Below are positions 6,212 to 13,224 of a stretch of DNA of 16,757 nt, one piece after another. Both the position numbers and the translations under genes were made by a program. The stretch spans positions 1-16,757 of the forward strand of contig JACRBR010000207.1 of NCBI GenBank assembly GCA_016213125.1, written 5' to 3'. Every line of letters begins with the position of its first letter. Position 1 is the first letter of the stretch. The notes under the pieces were generated by a model. The model saw only the letters and a list, made by a program, of their open reading frames with translations, did not search any database and was not told the origin of the DNA. This DNA comes from Chloroflexota bacterium. GTDB taxonomy: Bacteria > Chloroflexota > Dehalococcoidia > DSTF01 > JACRBR01.

Positions 6212-6220
6212 CGCCGCACC

Positions 6221-6925
6221 GTGCGAAGCGTCCTCGAGCGTGCCTCGAACGTTGCCCTCGACCTCCTGTTCCCGCCCCAGTGCGCCATCTGCCGCGCCGG
6301 GGGCTCGGTGCTGTGCGAGCTGTGCATCGCCATGCTCCCACTTGCGGAGATGCCACGCTGCGACCGCTGTTGGGACGACCTTCGTTCGGGTTCCCGCTGC
6401 TCGCACTGCCTTGCCACACCCCACGCGTTCGAGTCGGTCCGCGCTCCCTTCTCTCATGGCGATGCGGCGCGGGACCTCGTGCATCTGCTGAAGTACGAGG
6501 GGCTCACCTCGCTCGCCCGGCCGATGGGCAGCCTGATGGCAAGCCTCAGGGCGACGCTCCCTGCGGCCTACCCGATCGACATCGTCGTTCCGGTGCCGTT
6601 GCATCGTGGCCGGCAACGCGCGCGCGGCTACAACCAGGCCGCCCTGCTCGCGCGGCAGATCGCGAACGAGGCGGGCCTGCCGTTCGAGGCGCGGGCGGCG
6701 CGCCGCGTCCGCGCCACGAAACCGCTCGCCAAGTCGATGGATCGCCGCGAGCGCGCGAGCATCGTCGCCGGGGCCTTTCGCGCCGATCCTGGGCGCGTGG
6801 AAGGCCGGGCCGTGCTGCTGGTGGACGACGTCGTCACCACGGGTGCCACGCTGGACGCCTGCTCCCGCGCCCTCCTCGACGCGGGCGCCCTGAGCGTCCG
6901 CGCTGTCACCTTCACCCGCGCCTGA
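6221..6925 (+). CDS. ComF-family phosphoribosyltransferase-like protein
   Basis: A 234-residue cytoplasmic protein. The N-terminus carries four CxxC pairs (Cys21/24, 32/35, 47/50, 60/63), forming the double zinc-ribbon of ComF. The rest is a type I phosphoribosyltransferase fold with IDIVVPVPLHRGRQRARGYNQA and the PRPP-binding loop LVDDVVTTGAT (200-210). In naturally transformable bacteria ComF is needed for uptake of single-stranded DNA, and distant members (GntX) have other roles, so competence should not be assumed here. GTG at 6221 is chosen because the family starts about 20 residues before the first CxxC and because of the -10 box just upstream. Next downstream is a PmbA-like gene. Confidence 0.92.
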   Translation: MRSVLERASNVALDLLFPPQCAICRAGGSVLCELCIAMLPLAEMPRCDRCWDDLRSGSRCSHCLATPHAFESVRAPFSHGDAARDLVHLLKYEGLTSLARPMGSLMASLRATLPAAYPIDIVVPVPLHRGRQRARGYNQAALLARQIANEAGLPFEARAARRVRATKPLAKSMDRRERASIVAGAFRADPGRVEGRAVLLVDDVVTTGATLDACSRALLDAGALSVRAVTFTRA

Positions 6926-7012
6926 CCTGGTGGCAGGCGGAACCGCGGTGCCTGCGCTCGACGGTATATTGCCCTGTCCACAGACCTCAGCTGCTTACGG
7001 AGGGAGGCGCAC

Positions 7013-8365
7013 ATGCTCGGCGAACCGGAGGTCAGGCGCATCGTCGACACGGTGCTGAACGCCAGCCGCGCCGACCAGACGGAGGTCGAGGTCTTCTCGA
7101 ACAACTCCGCCCTCACCCGCTTCGCTAACCACTCCATCCCCCCGCACGTCGAGCACACCGACGTCGACGTCCGGGTGCGCGCTGTCATCGGCCAGAAGAT
7201 CGGCATCGCCTCCTCGAACGAGATCTCCCCCGATGCGCTGGCGCGGCTCGCCGCTCGCGCCGTGGAGCTGGCGCAGCACCAGCGGGAGAACGAGGACTTC
7301 CGGTCGCTGCCTCGCCCGCAGCCGGTCGGCAAGGTCAACAGCTTCGTGGAAGCCACCGCCCGCTGCGGGCCGGAGGAGCGGGCTGGGGTGGTCGCCCAGA
7401 TCTGCGATGCGTCCTCGCGCGCGGGACTCACGGCCGCCGGGGCCTTCCACACGACGGCGCAGGAACTGGCGCTTGCCAACTCGCTGGGCATCTTCGCCTA
7501 CAACACCGAGACGCAAGCCGACATAAACACCGTCGTCATGTCGGAGACCTCGTCCGGTTACGGCGCGCGCGTTAGCAAGGACGTCGGCGATATCGATGGC
7601 GACGACGTCGCGCGCGAGGCCGTTGACGCGGCGCTGCAGGGCGTCGAGCCCCGCACGGTCGGGGCGGGCGAGTACGAGGTGATCCTGGCGCCGTACGCCG
7701 TCTGCGACATGCTGGACTTCTTCTCGTATCTCTCCTTCGGCGCGCTGGCGTTCATGGAGAAGCGCAGCTTCATGTCCGGCCGCCTCGGCGAGCGCGTGAT
7801 GGGCGAGAACATCAGCATCTGGGATGACGGACTCGACGAACGAGGGCTGCCCGCGGCGTTCGACTACGAGGGCGTGCCGAAGCAGCGCGTGAACTTCATC
7901 GAGGACGGCGTCGCGAAGAACGTCTGCTGGGACACTTACTACGCCACCAAGGCCGGGCCTGACCACTTCTCGACCGGGCACGCGCTTCCCGCCGGCGCGA
8001 CCATCGGCCCGTTGCCGCTGCATCTATTCATGGCCCCGGGCGACGCCGGCGCCGACGACATGGTGAAGAGCACGAAGCGCGGCATCTGGGTCAGCCGCTT
8101 CTGGTACACGCGCACCGTCCACCCCCTCAACGTCGTGACCACCGGCATGACGCGCGACGGCACCTTCATCATCGAAGACGGGAAGATCGCCGGGCCGGTC
8201 CGCGACCTGCGCTTTACCCAGGGCTACGTCGAGGCCCTGAACCACATCGACGCCGTTGGCCGCGACCCGATGCTCGTCCTGGGCGACGTGGGCGGCGGGG
8301 CCCGCCTGGTCCCCGCGCTGAAGATCGCGAAGTGGAACTTCACCGGCGTCAAAGAAGCCCAGTAG
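7013..8365 (+). CDS. TldD/PmbA family protein, PmbA (TldE)-like
   Basis: A 450-residue protein with the TldD/PmbA architecture. The N-terminal domain has VEVFSNNSALTRFANHSI and VRVRAVIGQKIGIASSNEISPDAL. The C-terminal domain has YEVILAPYAVCDML, LGERVMGENISIWDD, FDYEGVPKQRVNFIEDGV, SRFWYTRTVHPL, VTTGMTRDGTFIIEDGKI and VLGDVGG. TldD and TldE form a heterodimeric metalloprotease acting on peptides such as microcins and antitoxins; TldD supplies an HExxxH zinc motif. I see no HExxxH in this protein, so it resembles the non-catalytic PmbA/TldE subunit. The expected TldD partner is not next to it in this window. A strong GGAGGGAGG site ends 5 nt before the ATG, and TATATT at 6965 is a possible -10 box. 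Confidence 0.9.
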   Translation: MLGEPEVRRIVDTVLNASRADQTEVEVFSNNSALTRFANHSIPPHVEHTDVDVRVRAVIGQKIGIASSNEISPDALARLAARAVELAQHQRENEDFRSLPRPQPVGKVNSFVEATARCGPEERAGVVAQICDASSRAGLTAAGAFHTTAQELALANSLGIFAYNTETQADINTVVMSETSSGYGARVSKDVGDIDGDDVAREAVDAALQGVEPRTVGAGEYEVILAPYAVCDMLDFFSYLSFGALAFMEKRSFMSGRLGERVMGENISIWDDGLDERGLPAAFDYEGVPKQRVNFIEDGVAKNVCWDTYYATKAGPDHFSTGHALPAGATIGPLPLHLFMAPGDAGADDMVKSTKRGIWVSRFWYTRTVHPLNVVTTGMTRDGTFIIEDGKIAGPVRDLRFTQGYVEALNHIDAVGRDPMLVLGDVGGGARLVPALKIAKWNFTGVKEAQ

Positions 8366-8477
8366 CACCCGCGCTATACGCGGTGTCCGGTGGCGGCGTA
8401 GCCCGCCCTCCGCTATCGTTCGCCGTCATACCCAGCCGACGACCGACGACTCCCGACCCGACGACCGGCACCTCCGC

Positions 8478-8870
8478 ATGAAGCTCTTCACTCTCGCCGA
8501 TGCCGAAGCACTGCTCCCGCAGGTGCGCGACGAGCTGCTCGCGATGCAGGCATGCAAGCGCGAGGTCGACGGACTCCGCGACTACCTGGAGCGCGCCGTC
8601 AGCAAGAGCGGCGGCAACGGGCACGTCCGCGACGAGAGCACCCTGACCGAGAAGCGCCGGCGCGCGGAAGCGCTGGTCGAGGAGATCAACCAGCGGCTGC
8701 GAAAGCTCAACGACCTCGGCGTCGAGTTGAAGGGCCTGGATGAAGGGCTGATTGACTTCCCCAGTGACCGCGGCGGACGCGTGGTGTACCTGTGCTGGCG
8801 CCTCGGCGAGGACCGCATCGCCTGGTGGCACGAAATCGACGTTGGCTTTGCCGCCCGCCAGCCGCTGTAA
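8478..8870 (+). CDS. DUF2203 family protein
   Basis: A 130-residue, charged, mostly helical protein. It opens MKLFTLADAEALLPQVRDEL, the DUF2203 signature, and ends with LGVELKGLDEGLIDFPSDRGGRVVYLCWRLGED followed by AWWHEIDVGFAARQPL, the most conserved part of the family. The middle (residues 20-75) is probably coiled coil. No function is established for DUF2203. It follows the PmbA-like gene by 112 nt and precedes the YjbQ-family gene; no strong Shine-Dalgarno sequence is visible before the ATG. Confidence 0.88.
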   Translation: MKLFTLADAEALLPQVRDELLAMQACKREVDGLRDYLERAVSKSGGNGHVRDESTLTEKRRRAEALVEEINQRLRKLNDLGVELKGLDEGLIDFPSDRGGRVVYLCWRLGEDRIAWWHEIDVGFAARQPL

Positions 8871-8888
8871 GCTGCTGCTGCACGCTTG

Positions 8889-8920
8889 AGGGCGCATGGC
8901 CGTCCGTCATCACGCGCCCT
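8889..8920 (+). terminator. Possible terminator after the DUF2203 gene
   Basis: AGGGCGC (8889-8895) and GCGCCCT (8914-8920) form a 7-bp stem with an 18-nt loop, 18 nt after the DUF2203 stop. No T-run follows, so an intrinsic terminator is possible but weak. Confidence 0.35.
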
Positions 8921-8932
8921 TCCGCGCCGGAT

Positions 8933-8975
8933 CTCTATCCGACATAAGCACGCCTCATGCGGCCAACGGATAGAG
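8933..8975. repeat. Inverted repeat upstream of the YjbQ-family gene
   Basis: CTCTATCCG (8933-8941) and CGGATAGAG (8967-8975) are perfect 9-bp inverted arms with a 25-nt spacer. A 9-bp direct repeat, GCACGCCTC, overlaps the same region (8948-8956 and 8990-8998). Together they fill most of the 206-bp spacer before the YjbQ-family start, which otherwise holds no gene. Confidence 0.5.
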
Positions 8976-9001
8976 CGCCTTAGCCTTATGCACGCCTCGA
9001 A

Positions 9002-9030
9002 TTGCGATTACATACCGAGTCGGCGAGAAT
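9002..9030 (+). promoter_or_regulatory. Weak candidate promoter of the YjbQ-family gene
   Basis: TTGCGA (9002-9007), a 17-nt spacer and GAGAAT (9025-9030) each match consensus at four of six positions. The predicted leader to the ATG at 9077 is about 40 nt. The repeats at 8933-8998 lie immediately upstream. Confidence 0.3.
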
Positions 9031-9076
9031 GCCCCTGAATTTGAGCCAGGTTCCCCCATCAAGCCAGGGTGGTGTA

Positions 9077-9583
9077 ATGAAAGCAACCGTCGTTGAAGCG
9101 CGCCGCGAGACCGTCTCCCGCTCGGACGCCCCCGCCGCCCGCGTGCTGTGCGAGGCCCTCGAATACGAAACCACCGAGTCGCTCGAGTTCATCGACATCA
9201 CCGACGACGTCATCTCGGTCGTCGAGGCCGCCGGAATCCAGTTCGGCCAGGTGGCCATCTTCTCCCAGCACACCACGGCGGCCGTCAAGATCAACGAGCA
9301 TGAGCCCCTCCTCCTCCGGGACCTCGCCCGAACACTCCGCCAGTTCGCCCCCCCGAACGCGTACTACGAGCACAACGACTTCAGCCGCCGCACCGTGAAC
9401 ATGAACCCCGACGAATGTGCCAACGGGCACGCCCACGTTCAGCACCTGTTTCTCAGCTCCAGCGAGACCATCCCCGTCGTCGACGGCCGGATCACCCTCG
9501 GCACATGGCAGCGCGTCTTCCTTATTGAGCTGGACCACCCGCGCCGCCGCCGCGTGCTCGTGAACGTCGTCGGAACCGCCTGA
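9077..9583 (+). CDS. YjbQ/UPF0047 family protein (secondary thiamine-phosphate synthase-like)
   Basis: A 168-residue protein whose body from residue 27 matches the YjbQ family closely. It shows YETTESLEFIDITDDV, FSQHTTAAVKINEHEPLL (62-79), YEHNDFSRRTVNMNPDECANGHAH (97-120, with the conserved His cluster) and GRITLGTWQRVFLIELDHPR (137-155). Members of this family can weakly make thiamine phosphate and are annotated as secondary thiamine-phosphate synthase; their true role is uncertain. The first 26 residues are an extension relative to the usual roughly 140-residue protein. ATG 9077 is preferred; ATG 9029 would add 16 more unlike residues. The ribosome site (AGGGTGG) is weak. The next gene starts 16 nt downstream. 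Confidence 0.92.
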   Translation: MKATVVEARRETVSRSDAPAARVLCEALEYETTESLEFIDITDDVISVVEAAGIQFGQVAIFSQHTTAAVKINEHEPLLLRDLARTLRQFAPPNAYYEHNDFSRRTVNMNPDECANGHAHVQHLFLSSSETIPVVDGRITLGTWQRVFLIELDHPRRRRVLVNVVGTA

Positions 9584-9599
9584 TACCGGTCTGCATCTG

Positions 9600-10265
9600 A
9601 TGCAATCTGACCATCCCGCCGATCGCCGCGGGCTGTATACGATCGCGCACCGCGCCGGCAACAATCTCCACGCTCTCGAGCTTGCCCTCGAATCCGGTGT
9701 GGACGCCATCGAGTGCGACTTCTGGCACGATCACGGCCGCCTCACCCTGCGCCACGAGCGCAAACTGCCGGCGGTGCCTCTCTTCTACGACAAGTGGATC
9801 CTCCGCTGGTCCATGGGCCACCTGAGCCTGCCGGACCTCCTGCGCGAGATCGACTTCCGCGCCGCGCTGTTTCTCGATATCAAGTCGGCCTCCCCCGCCG
9901 CCGCCGCCGCATTCCTCGACCTCTACCGCGACCACGCGTCTATGATGCCCGCCGTCCTCGTCTCCTCGCCGCAGTGGAAACTGCTCGATCGCCTCGCCGC
10001 CGCCGATGCCGGCCTGAGGCTCTGCTACTCGATCGGCGCGCGGCGTCAGCTCGATGCGCTGCTCCTCCGCGCCCGGCAGGCGCTCCCTCCCTACGGCACA
10101 TCGATCCGCCATTCGCTGCTCTCGCGCGATGTGATCGACCAGCTGCACGATGCGCGTCTTATGGTGTACGCCTGGACCGTGAATACACCGCATCGCGCGG
10201 AGGAGCTGCGCTCGTGGGGCGTCGATGGCCTCATCTCCGACGACCTGGAAGTGCTGCGGATGTAG
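9600..10265 (+). CDS. Glycerophosphodiester phosphodiesterase (GDPD)-like protein
   Basis: A 221-residue TIM-barrel-type protein. Active-site motifs of GDPD are seen in order: YTIAHRAGNN (His17-Arg18), DAIECDFW (Glu38 and Asp40), LRHE (His52), LDIKS (Asp93, Lys95), AWTVNTP and the end DGLISDDLEVL. GDPD enzymes cleave glycerophosphodiesters to glycerol-3-phosphate and an alcohol using these metal-binding acids and two histidines. Two departures from the usual pattern are visible: HRAGNN replaces the common HRG...PENT, and the LEIK glutamate is aspartate. No signal peptide is present, so it is cytoplasmic. It follows the YjbQ-family gene by 16 nt and is probably co-transcribed. It converges on the transporter ATPase gene with a 12-nt gap and no visible terminator. 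Confidence 0.82.
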   Translation: MQSDHPADRRGLYTIAHRAGNNLHALELALESGVDAIECDFWHDHGRLTLRHERKLPAVPLFYDKWILRWSMGHLSLPDLLREIDFRAALFLDIKSASPAAAAAFLDLYRDHASMMPAVLVSSPQWKLLDRLAAADAGLRLCYSIGARRQLDALLLRARQALPPYGTSIRHSLLSRDVIDQLHDARLMVYAWTVNTPHRAEELRSWGVDGLISDDLEVLRM

Positions 10266-10277
10266 GGGACGCCCGCG

Positions 10278-11375
10278 CTACTTCGGAATGAGATGGACCG
10301 CTGTGGCCTTGAACGTCGCGACCACGGACGATCCGGGTTCGATCCCCAGCTCATCCAGCGATCGGCGCGTGATCCGCGCGATCACCGGAAAACCGCAGTC
10401 GATCTCCACGCGCGCGTCCGCCCCGGTCCGCAGCACGCGCACGACGCGGCCCAGCAGGCGGTTCCGCACGCTGCTTTCCGCCTCCTGGTCTCCCGGCGCG
10501 GCGATGCCGACATCCTCCGGGCGCAGACACACCAGCGCCCGCTGAAACGCGCCCGCGCCGACCGCCTCGATGGTGTGGCCGCGCGCCGCCAGCACAACCA
10601 GTTCGCCCTCGCGGGAGATGACCTCGGCCGGCGCCATGGTCTCTATTCCGACGAACGCCGCTACCCGCTCGTCCGCCGGTGCGCCGAAGACGTCCGACGG
10701 CTCCCCGGCCTGCAGAACGTGGCCGCCCATCATCACCGCCACGCGATCGCCCAGCCGCGCTGCTTCGTCGTGATCGTGGGTAACCAGTACCGTGGTCGTC
10801 TGCGTCTCAGCCAGAACCGCCGCCAGGTCGTCGATGATGGCTGCCCGCGCCGGCGTGTCCAGCGCGGAGAACGGCTCGTCGAGCAGCAGTACCTCGGGCT
10901 CCAGCGCGAATGCCCGAGCCAGGCTCACCCGCTGCGCCTCTCCGCCCGAAAGCGTCCGCGACGAGCGCCCTCCCAGCTGCTCGATGCCGAACCGCCGGAG
11001 CCAACGCAGCGCCCGCTCCCGCCGCTCAACTCGACCGACGCCTCGCAGCCCCAGCCCTGTTCCGACATTGGCGAGCACCGGCCGGTCGAGCAGGAGCGGC
11101 TCCTGGAACACCACGGCCATCCGGCGGCGCAGGGCCAGCTCGTGGCCGCGCACCGGCTGATCCTCGAACCGCACCTCGCCTGACGTCGGCCGTTCCAGCA
11201 GCGCCATTTGCAGCACGAGCGTCGTTTTCCCGGCGCCGTTGGGCCCCACGATCGCCAGCACCTCGCCCATGCCCACGGCAAGCTCCGGCACATCGACGAT
11301 CGTGCGAGCACCACGTCGCACCACAAGGCCGTGTACCGAGAGCTTCCCTGGAAGGTCGTTCAGCGGTTGGTCCAT
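10278..11375 (-). CDS. tupC: Tungstate/molybdate ABC transporter ATP-binding protein
   Basis: A 365-residue ATPase that energises the importer formed with the upstream permease. The core has Walker A GPNGAGKTT (44-52), Q-loop Gln91, signature LSGGEAQR (142-149), Walker B VLLLDEP (162-168) and H-loop His200. The C-terminal part (about 300-365, RNRLLGRVVRVLRTG...VATFKATAVHLIPK) is a TOBE domain, found in molybdate, tungstate and some other oxyanion or sugar ATPases, which can bind the substrate and give feedback. The start at 11375 (MDQPLNDLPGK) is chosen because the frame above it runs inside the permease gene in another frame. It overlaps the permease end by 16 nt, so translation is coupled. 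The tungstate call rests on the neighbours. Confidence 0.9.
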   Translation of the reverse strand: MDQPLNDLPGKLSVHGLVVRRGARTIVDVPELAVGMGEVLAIVGPNGAGKTTLVLQMALLERPTSGEVRFEDQPVRGHELALRRRMAVVFQEPLLLDRPVLANVGTGLGLRGVGRVERRERALRWLRRFGIEQLGGRSSRTLSGGEAQRVSLARAFALEPEVLLLDEPFSALDTPARAAIIDDLAAVLAETQTTTVLVTHDHDEAARLGDRVAVMMGGHVLQAGEPSDVFGAPADERVAAFVGIETMAPAEVISREGELVVLAARGHTIEAVGAGAFQRALVCLRPEDVGIAAPGDQEAESSVRNRLLGRVVRVLRTGADARVEIDCGFPVIARITRRSLDELGIEPGSSVVATFKATAVHLIPK

Positions 11376-12124
11376 GGTTGGACCAGAGTACCGGCGTCCG
11401 CGCCCAGGATCTCCGGCGGCGATGCGACATCGCGCCGGATCCCCAGCTGGATCCAGGTGAACAGCAGGTTCACGGCGACCATCATCGCCAGGAGGATGAT
11501 GCCGAAGGCCAGCGCCGCCCCGAAGTTGCCCTTGCTCTGTTCCAGCAGCACGGCTCCGGTCAGCACGCGAGTCTGGCCGCTGATGTTGCCACCGACCATA
11601 ACCGACGCCCCCACCTCCGAGATCGCAGCTCCGAATCCGGCCATGATCGCCGCCAGCAACGGAAGCCGCACCTCCTGCAGCAGCAGCCACAGCATCTGCA
11701 GCCTGGATGCGCCCAGCGCATACACCTGCAGACGAAGCTTCGGGTGCAGGGCTGCGAGCGACGCGGCCGTGAATCCCGTGATGATGGGCGTCGCGATGAC
11801 TGCCTGCGCGATGATCATCGCCCTCGTGCTATAGATCCAGCTCAGCTCGCCCAGCGGACCGCTCCGCCAGAGCAGGATCGCGATCACCAGCCCGACGACC
11901 ACGGGTGGCAGCCCCATCCCCGTGTTGACCAGCGCCAGGGCGAACATCCTCCCCGGGAACCGCTTGAACGCGATCACCGCGCCCAGCCCCACGCCCACGA
12001 CCAGCGCGATGAGCGTCGCCGTGCCCGAGACGTAGATCGAGCGGCGCGCGATCTCGTACACGTCGTGCTTGTTGTGCACGAGCAGGTCGATCGCCTCCCG
12101 CAGCCCCTCCCAGATCAGCTCCAT
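11360..12124 (-). CDS. tupB: Tungstate-type ABC transporter permease TupB
   Basis: A 254-residue inner-membrane permease with about five or six hydrophobic spans. It resembles TupB strongly in FKRFPGRMFALALVNTGMGLPPVVVGLVIAILL, RSGPLGELSWIYSTRAMIIAQ, and the cytoplasmic-loop region GFGAAISEVGASVMVGGNI followed by TRVLTGAVLLEQSKGNFGAALAFG. In molybdate ModB the corresponding segment is different, so tungstate-type is preferred, though some such systems also carry molybdate. It is followed with overlap by the ATPase gene and preceded by tupA across a 44-nt repeat-containing spacer. Confidence 0.92.
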   Translation of the reverse strand: MELIWEGLREAIDLLVHNKHDVYEIARRSIYVSGTATLIALVVGVGLGAVIAFKRFPGRMFALALVNTGMGLPPVVVGLVIAILLWRSGPLGELSWIYSTRAMIIAQAVIATPIITGFTAASLAALHPKLRLQVYALGASRLQMLWLLLQEVRLPLLAAIMAGFGAAISEVGASVMVGGNISGQTRVLTGAVLLEQSKGNFGAALAFGIILLAMMVAVNLLFTWIQLGIRRDVASPPEILGADAGTLVQPWTNR

Positions 12125-12142
12125 CGCCGATTACCAATCCCC

Positions 12143-12166
12143 AATCACCAGCCCCGAATCACCAGC
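12143..12166 (-). repeat. Short direct repeat in the tupA-tupB spacer
   Basis: The decamer AATCACCAGC (plus strand) occurs at 12143-12152 and 12157-12166, a 14-nt period. A degenerate related stretch (ATTACCAATC) follows nearer the tupB start. It occupies the 44-nt gap between the tupA stop and the tupB ATG, which has no clear Shine-Dalgarno sequence. Confidence 0.55.
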
Positions 12167-12168
12167 AC

Positions 12169-13152
12169 CTACCCCGCCGGCTCGGGCTTGCCGGCGTCGG
12201 GGAAGAACAGCGGCTCGCCGAAATCCGCAACGCCGAACTCTCCGATGATCTGCTGGATATCGGCCCGCGTGATCCACACCGCGAACGCCCGCGCGCCGGC
12301 TGCATTCACGTTGGTGTGGACGTCGGGGTTGACCACGATCACGTGATACACGTTCAGCAGCCCCGGATCGCCGTCCAGCAGGATCTCCAGGTCCAGATTC
12401 GCCTCCTGCGCCAGGAAGGTGGCACGGTCGCTGATCGTGTAGCCGGCCTTCTGACTGGCGATCTGCAGCGTCGCGCCCATCCCCTGCCCCGTTTCCTCGT
12501 ACCAGCTCTGGCCCGCGGGATCGATTGTTGTCGCCGTCCACAGCTTCAGCTCCAGGGCATTTGTACCGGAGTCGTCGCCGCGGCTGATGAACTTCGCTTC
12601 CGCTCCCGCGATCGCCTTCAGTGCGTCGTCCGCCCGCTCCTGGTCCTTCACCGCCGCGGGGCCATCCGCCGGCCCGACGATGATGAAGTCGTTGTGCATC
12701 ACCAGCGTGCGCTCGATGCCGTTGCCGTCTTCGACCATCTTCTTCTCGGCCGCCGGCGAGTGGACCAGCACGACATCGGCGTCACCACGCGAGGCCTGCT
12801 CGATCGCCGCGCCGGATCCCACCGCCACGGTCTTCACGGTGTATCCGGTCTCGTCCTCGAACATCGGGACCAGCACGTCCAGCAGGCCGCTGTCCTGCGT
12901 GCTGGTCGTGGTGGCAAGGATGATGTCGCCGCTGGCCTTCGTCGGCTGTGTCGCCGGCCCGGGCACCCGCGTGGGCGTTTCCGAGCCTCCGGACTCCTGC
13001 GTGTTGATGGCCGACTGCGTGAGCTCGGTCGTCGCGTTGACGGTCGGGACGGTCGGTGTCTTGCTGGCGTCGTCCCCATCCCCTCCGCAGGCAAACGCCG
13101 CGAAGATCGATACGAACGCGATCGCCGCCAGCAATGACCTTCGGTTCATCAT
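12169..13152 (-). CDS. tupA: Tungstate-type ABC transporter substrate-binding lipoprotein TupA
   Basis: A 327-residue extracytoplasmic oxyanion-binding protein. The N-terminus MMNRRSLLAAIAFVSIFAAF followed by Cys is a signal peptide with a probable lipidation site. A Thr/Pro/Ser-rich linker of about 50 residues tethers the binding domain. The domain opens IILATTTSTQDSGLLDVLVPMFEDE, the TupA signature, with VKTVAVGSGAAIEQASRGDADVVLVHSPAAEKKMVEDG and HNDFIIVGP also typical of TupA and distinct from ModA. The start at 13152 is chosen for the GGAGGGA site 5 nt upstream; the next Met (13149) would also fit. The longer frame to 13218 would run through the operator palindrome and is rejected. It is the first transporter gene after the ModE-like regulator. 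Confidence 0.93.
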   Translation of the reverse strand: MMNRRSLLAAIAFVSIFAAFACGGDGDDASKTPTVPTVNATTELTQSAINTQESGGSETPTRVPGPATQPTKASGDIILATTTSTQDSGLLDVLVPMFEDETGYTVKTVAVGSGAAIEQASRGDADVVLVHSPAAEKKMVEDGNGIERTLVMHNDFIIVGPADGPAAVKDQERADDALKAIAGAEAKFISRGDDSGTNALELKLWTATTIDPAGQSWYEETGQGMGATLQIASQKAGYTISDRATFLAQEANLDLEILLDGDPGLLNVYHVIVVNPDVHTNVNAAGARAFAVWITRADIQQIIGEFGVADFGEPLFFPDAGKPEPAG

Positions 13153-13170
13153 CCGGGTCCCTCCACTCCT

Positions 13171-13200
13171 AGTCGCTATGCTGGCGCGAGCATAGCGACT
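13171..13200. promoter_or_regulatory. ModE-type operator upstream of tupA
   Basis: A perfect 11-bp inverted repeat, AGTCGCTATGC-N8-GCATAGCGACT, lies 19 nt before the tupA ATG and 25 nt after the modE-like stop. It contains CGCTAT-N12-ATAGCG. The known ModE operator consensus (ATCGCTATATA-N6-TATATAACGAT) has CGCTAT-N12-ATAACG, the same half-site and the same spacing. A weak minus-strand -10 (TATGCT, 13194-13189) falls inside it, so binding would block tupA transcription. The sequence match is seen directly; binding by the adjacent regulator is inferred. Confidence 0.82.
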
Positions 13201-13224
13201 CGGGGGAGCTAGATCCACTCCTTG

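Noticed and set aside
5102..6616. Long minus-strand frame of 504 codons across the hydrolase and into the ComF-like gene
   Set aside because: It is an out-of-frame reading of GC-rich coding DNA, rich in Arg/Ala/Gly with no motifs, and overlaps two well-supported genes.
8374..8388. CCGCG-CTATA-CGCGG-like palindrome after the PmbA-like gene as a terminator or operator
   Set aside because: Only 5-bp arms in GC-rich DNA, expected by chance.
9002..9076. N-terminal extension of the YjbQ-family protein
   Set aside because: No ribosome site and no family similarity; it runs over the candidate promoter.
11376..11690. N-terminal extension of the ATPase frame
   Set aside because: This part lies inside the tupB permease gene in another frame and has no ATPase homology; the MDQPL start gives a normal ABC protein.
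13153..13218. Longer TupA start (MDLAPPSRYARAS)
   Set aside because: It would place the operator palindrome inside the coding sequence and bury the signal peptide; the 13152 start has a good ribosome site.
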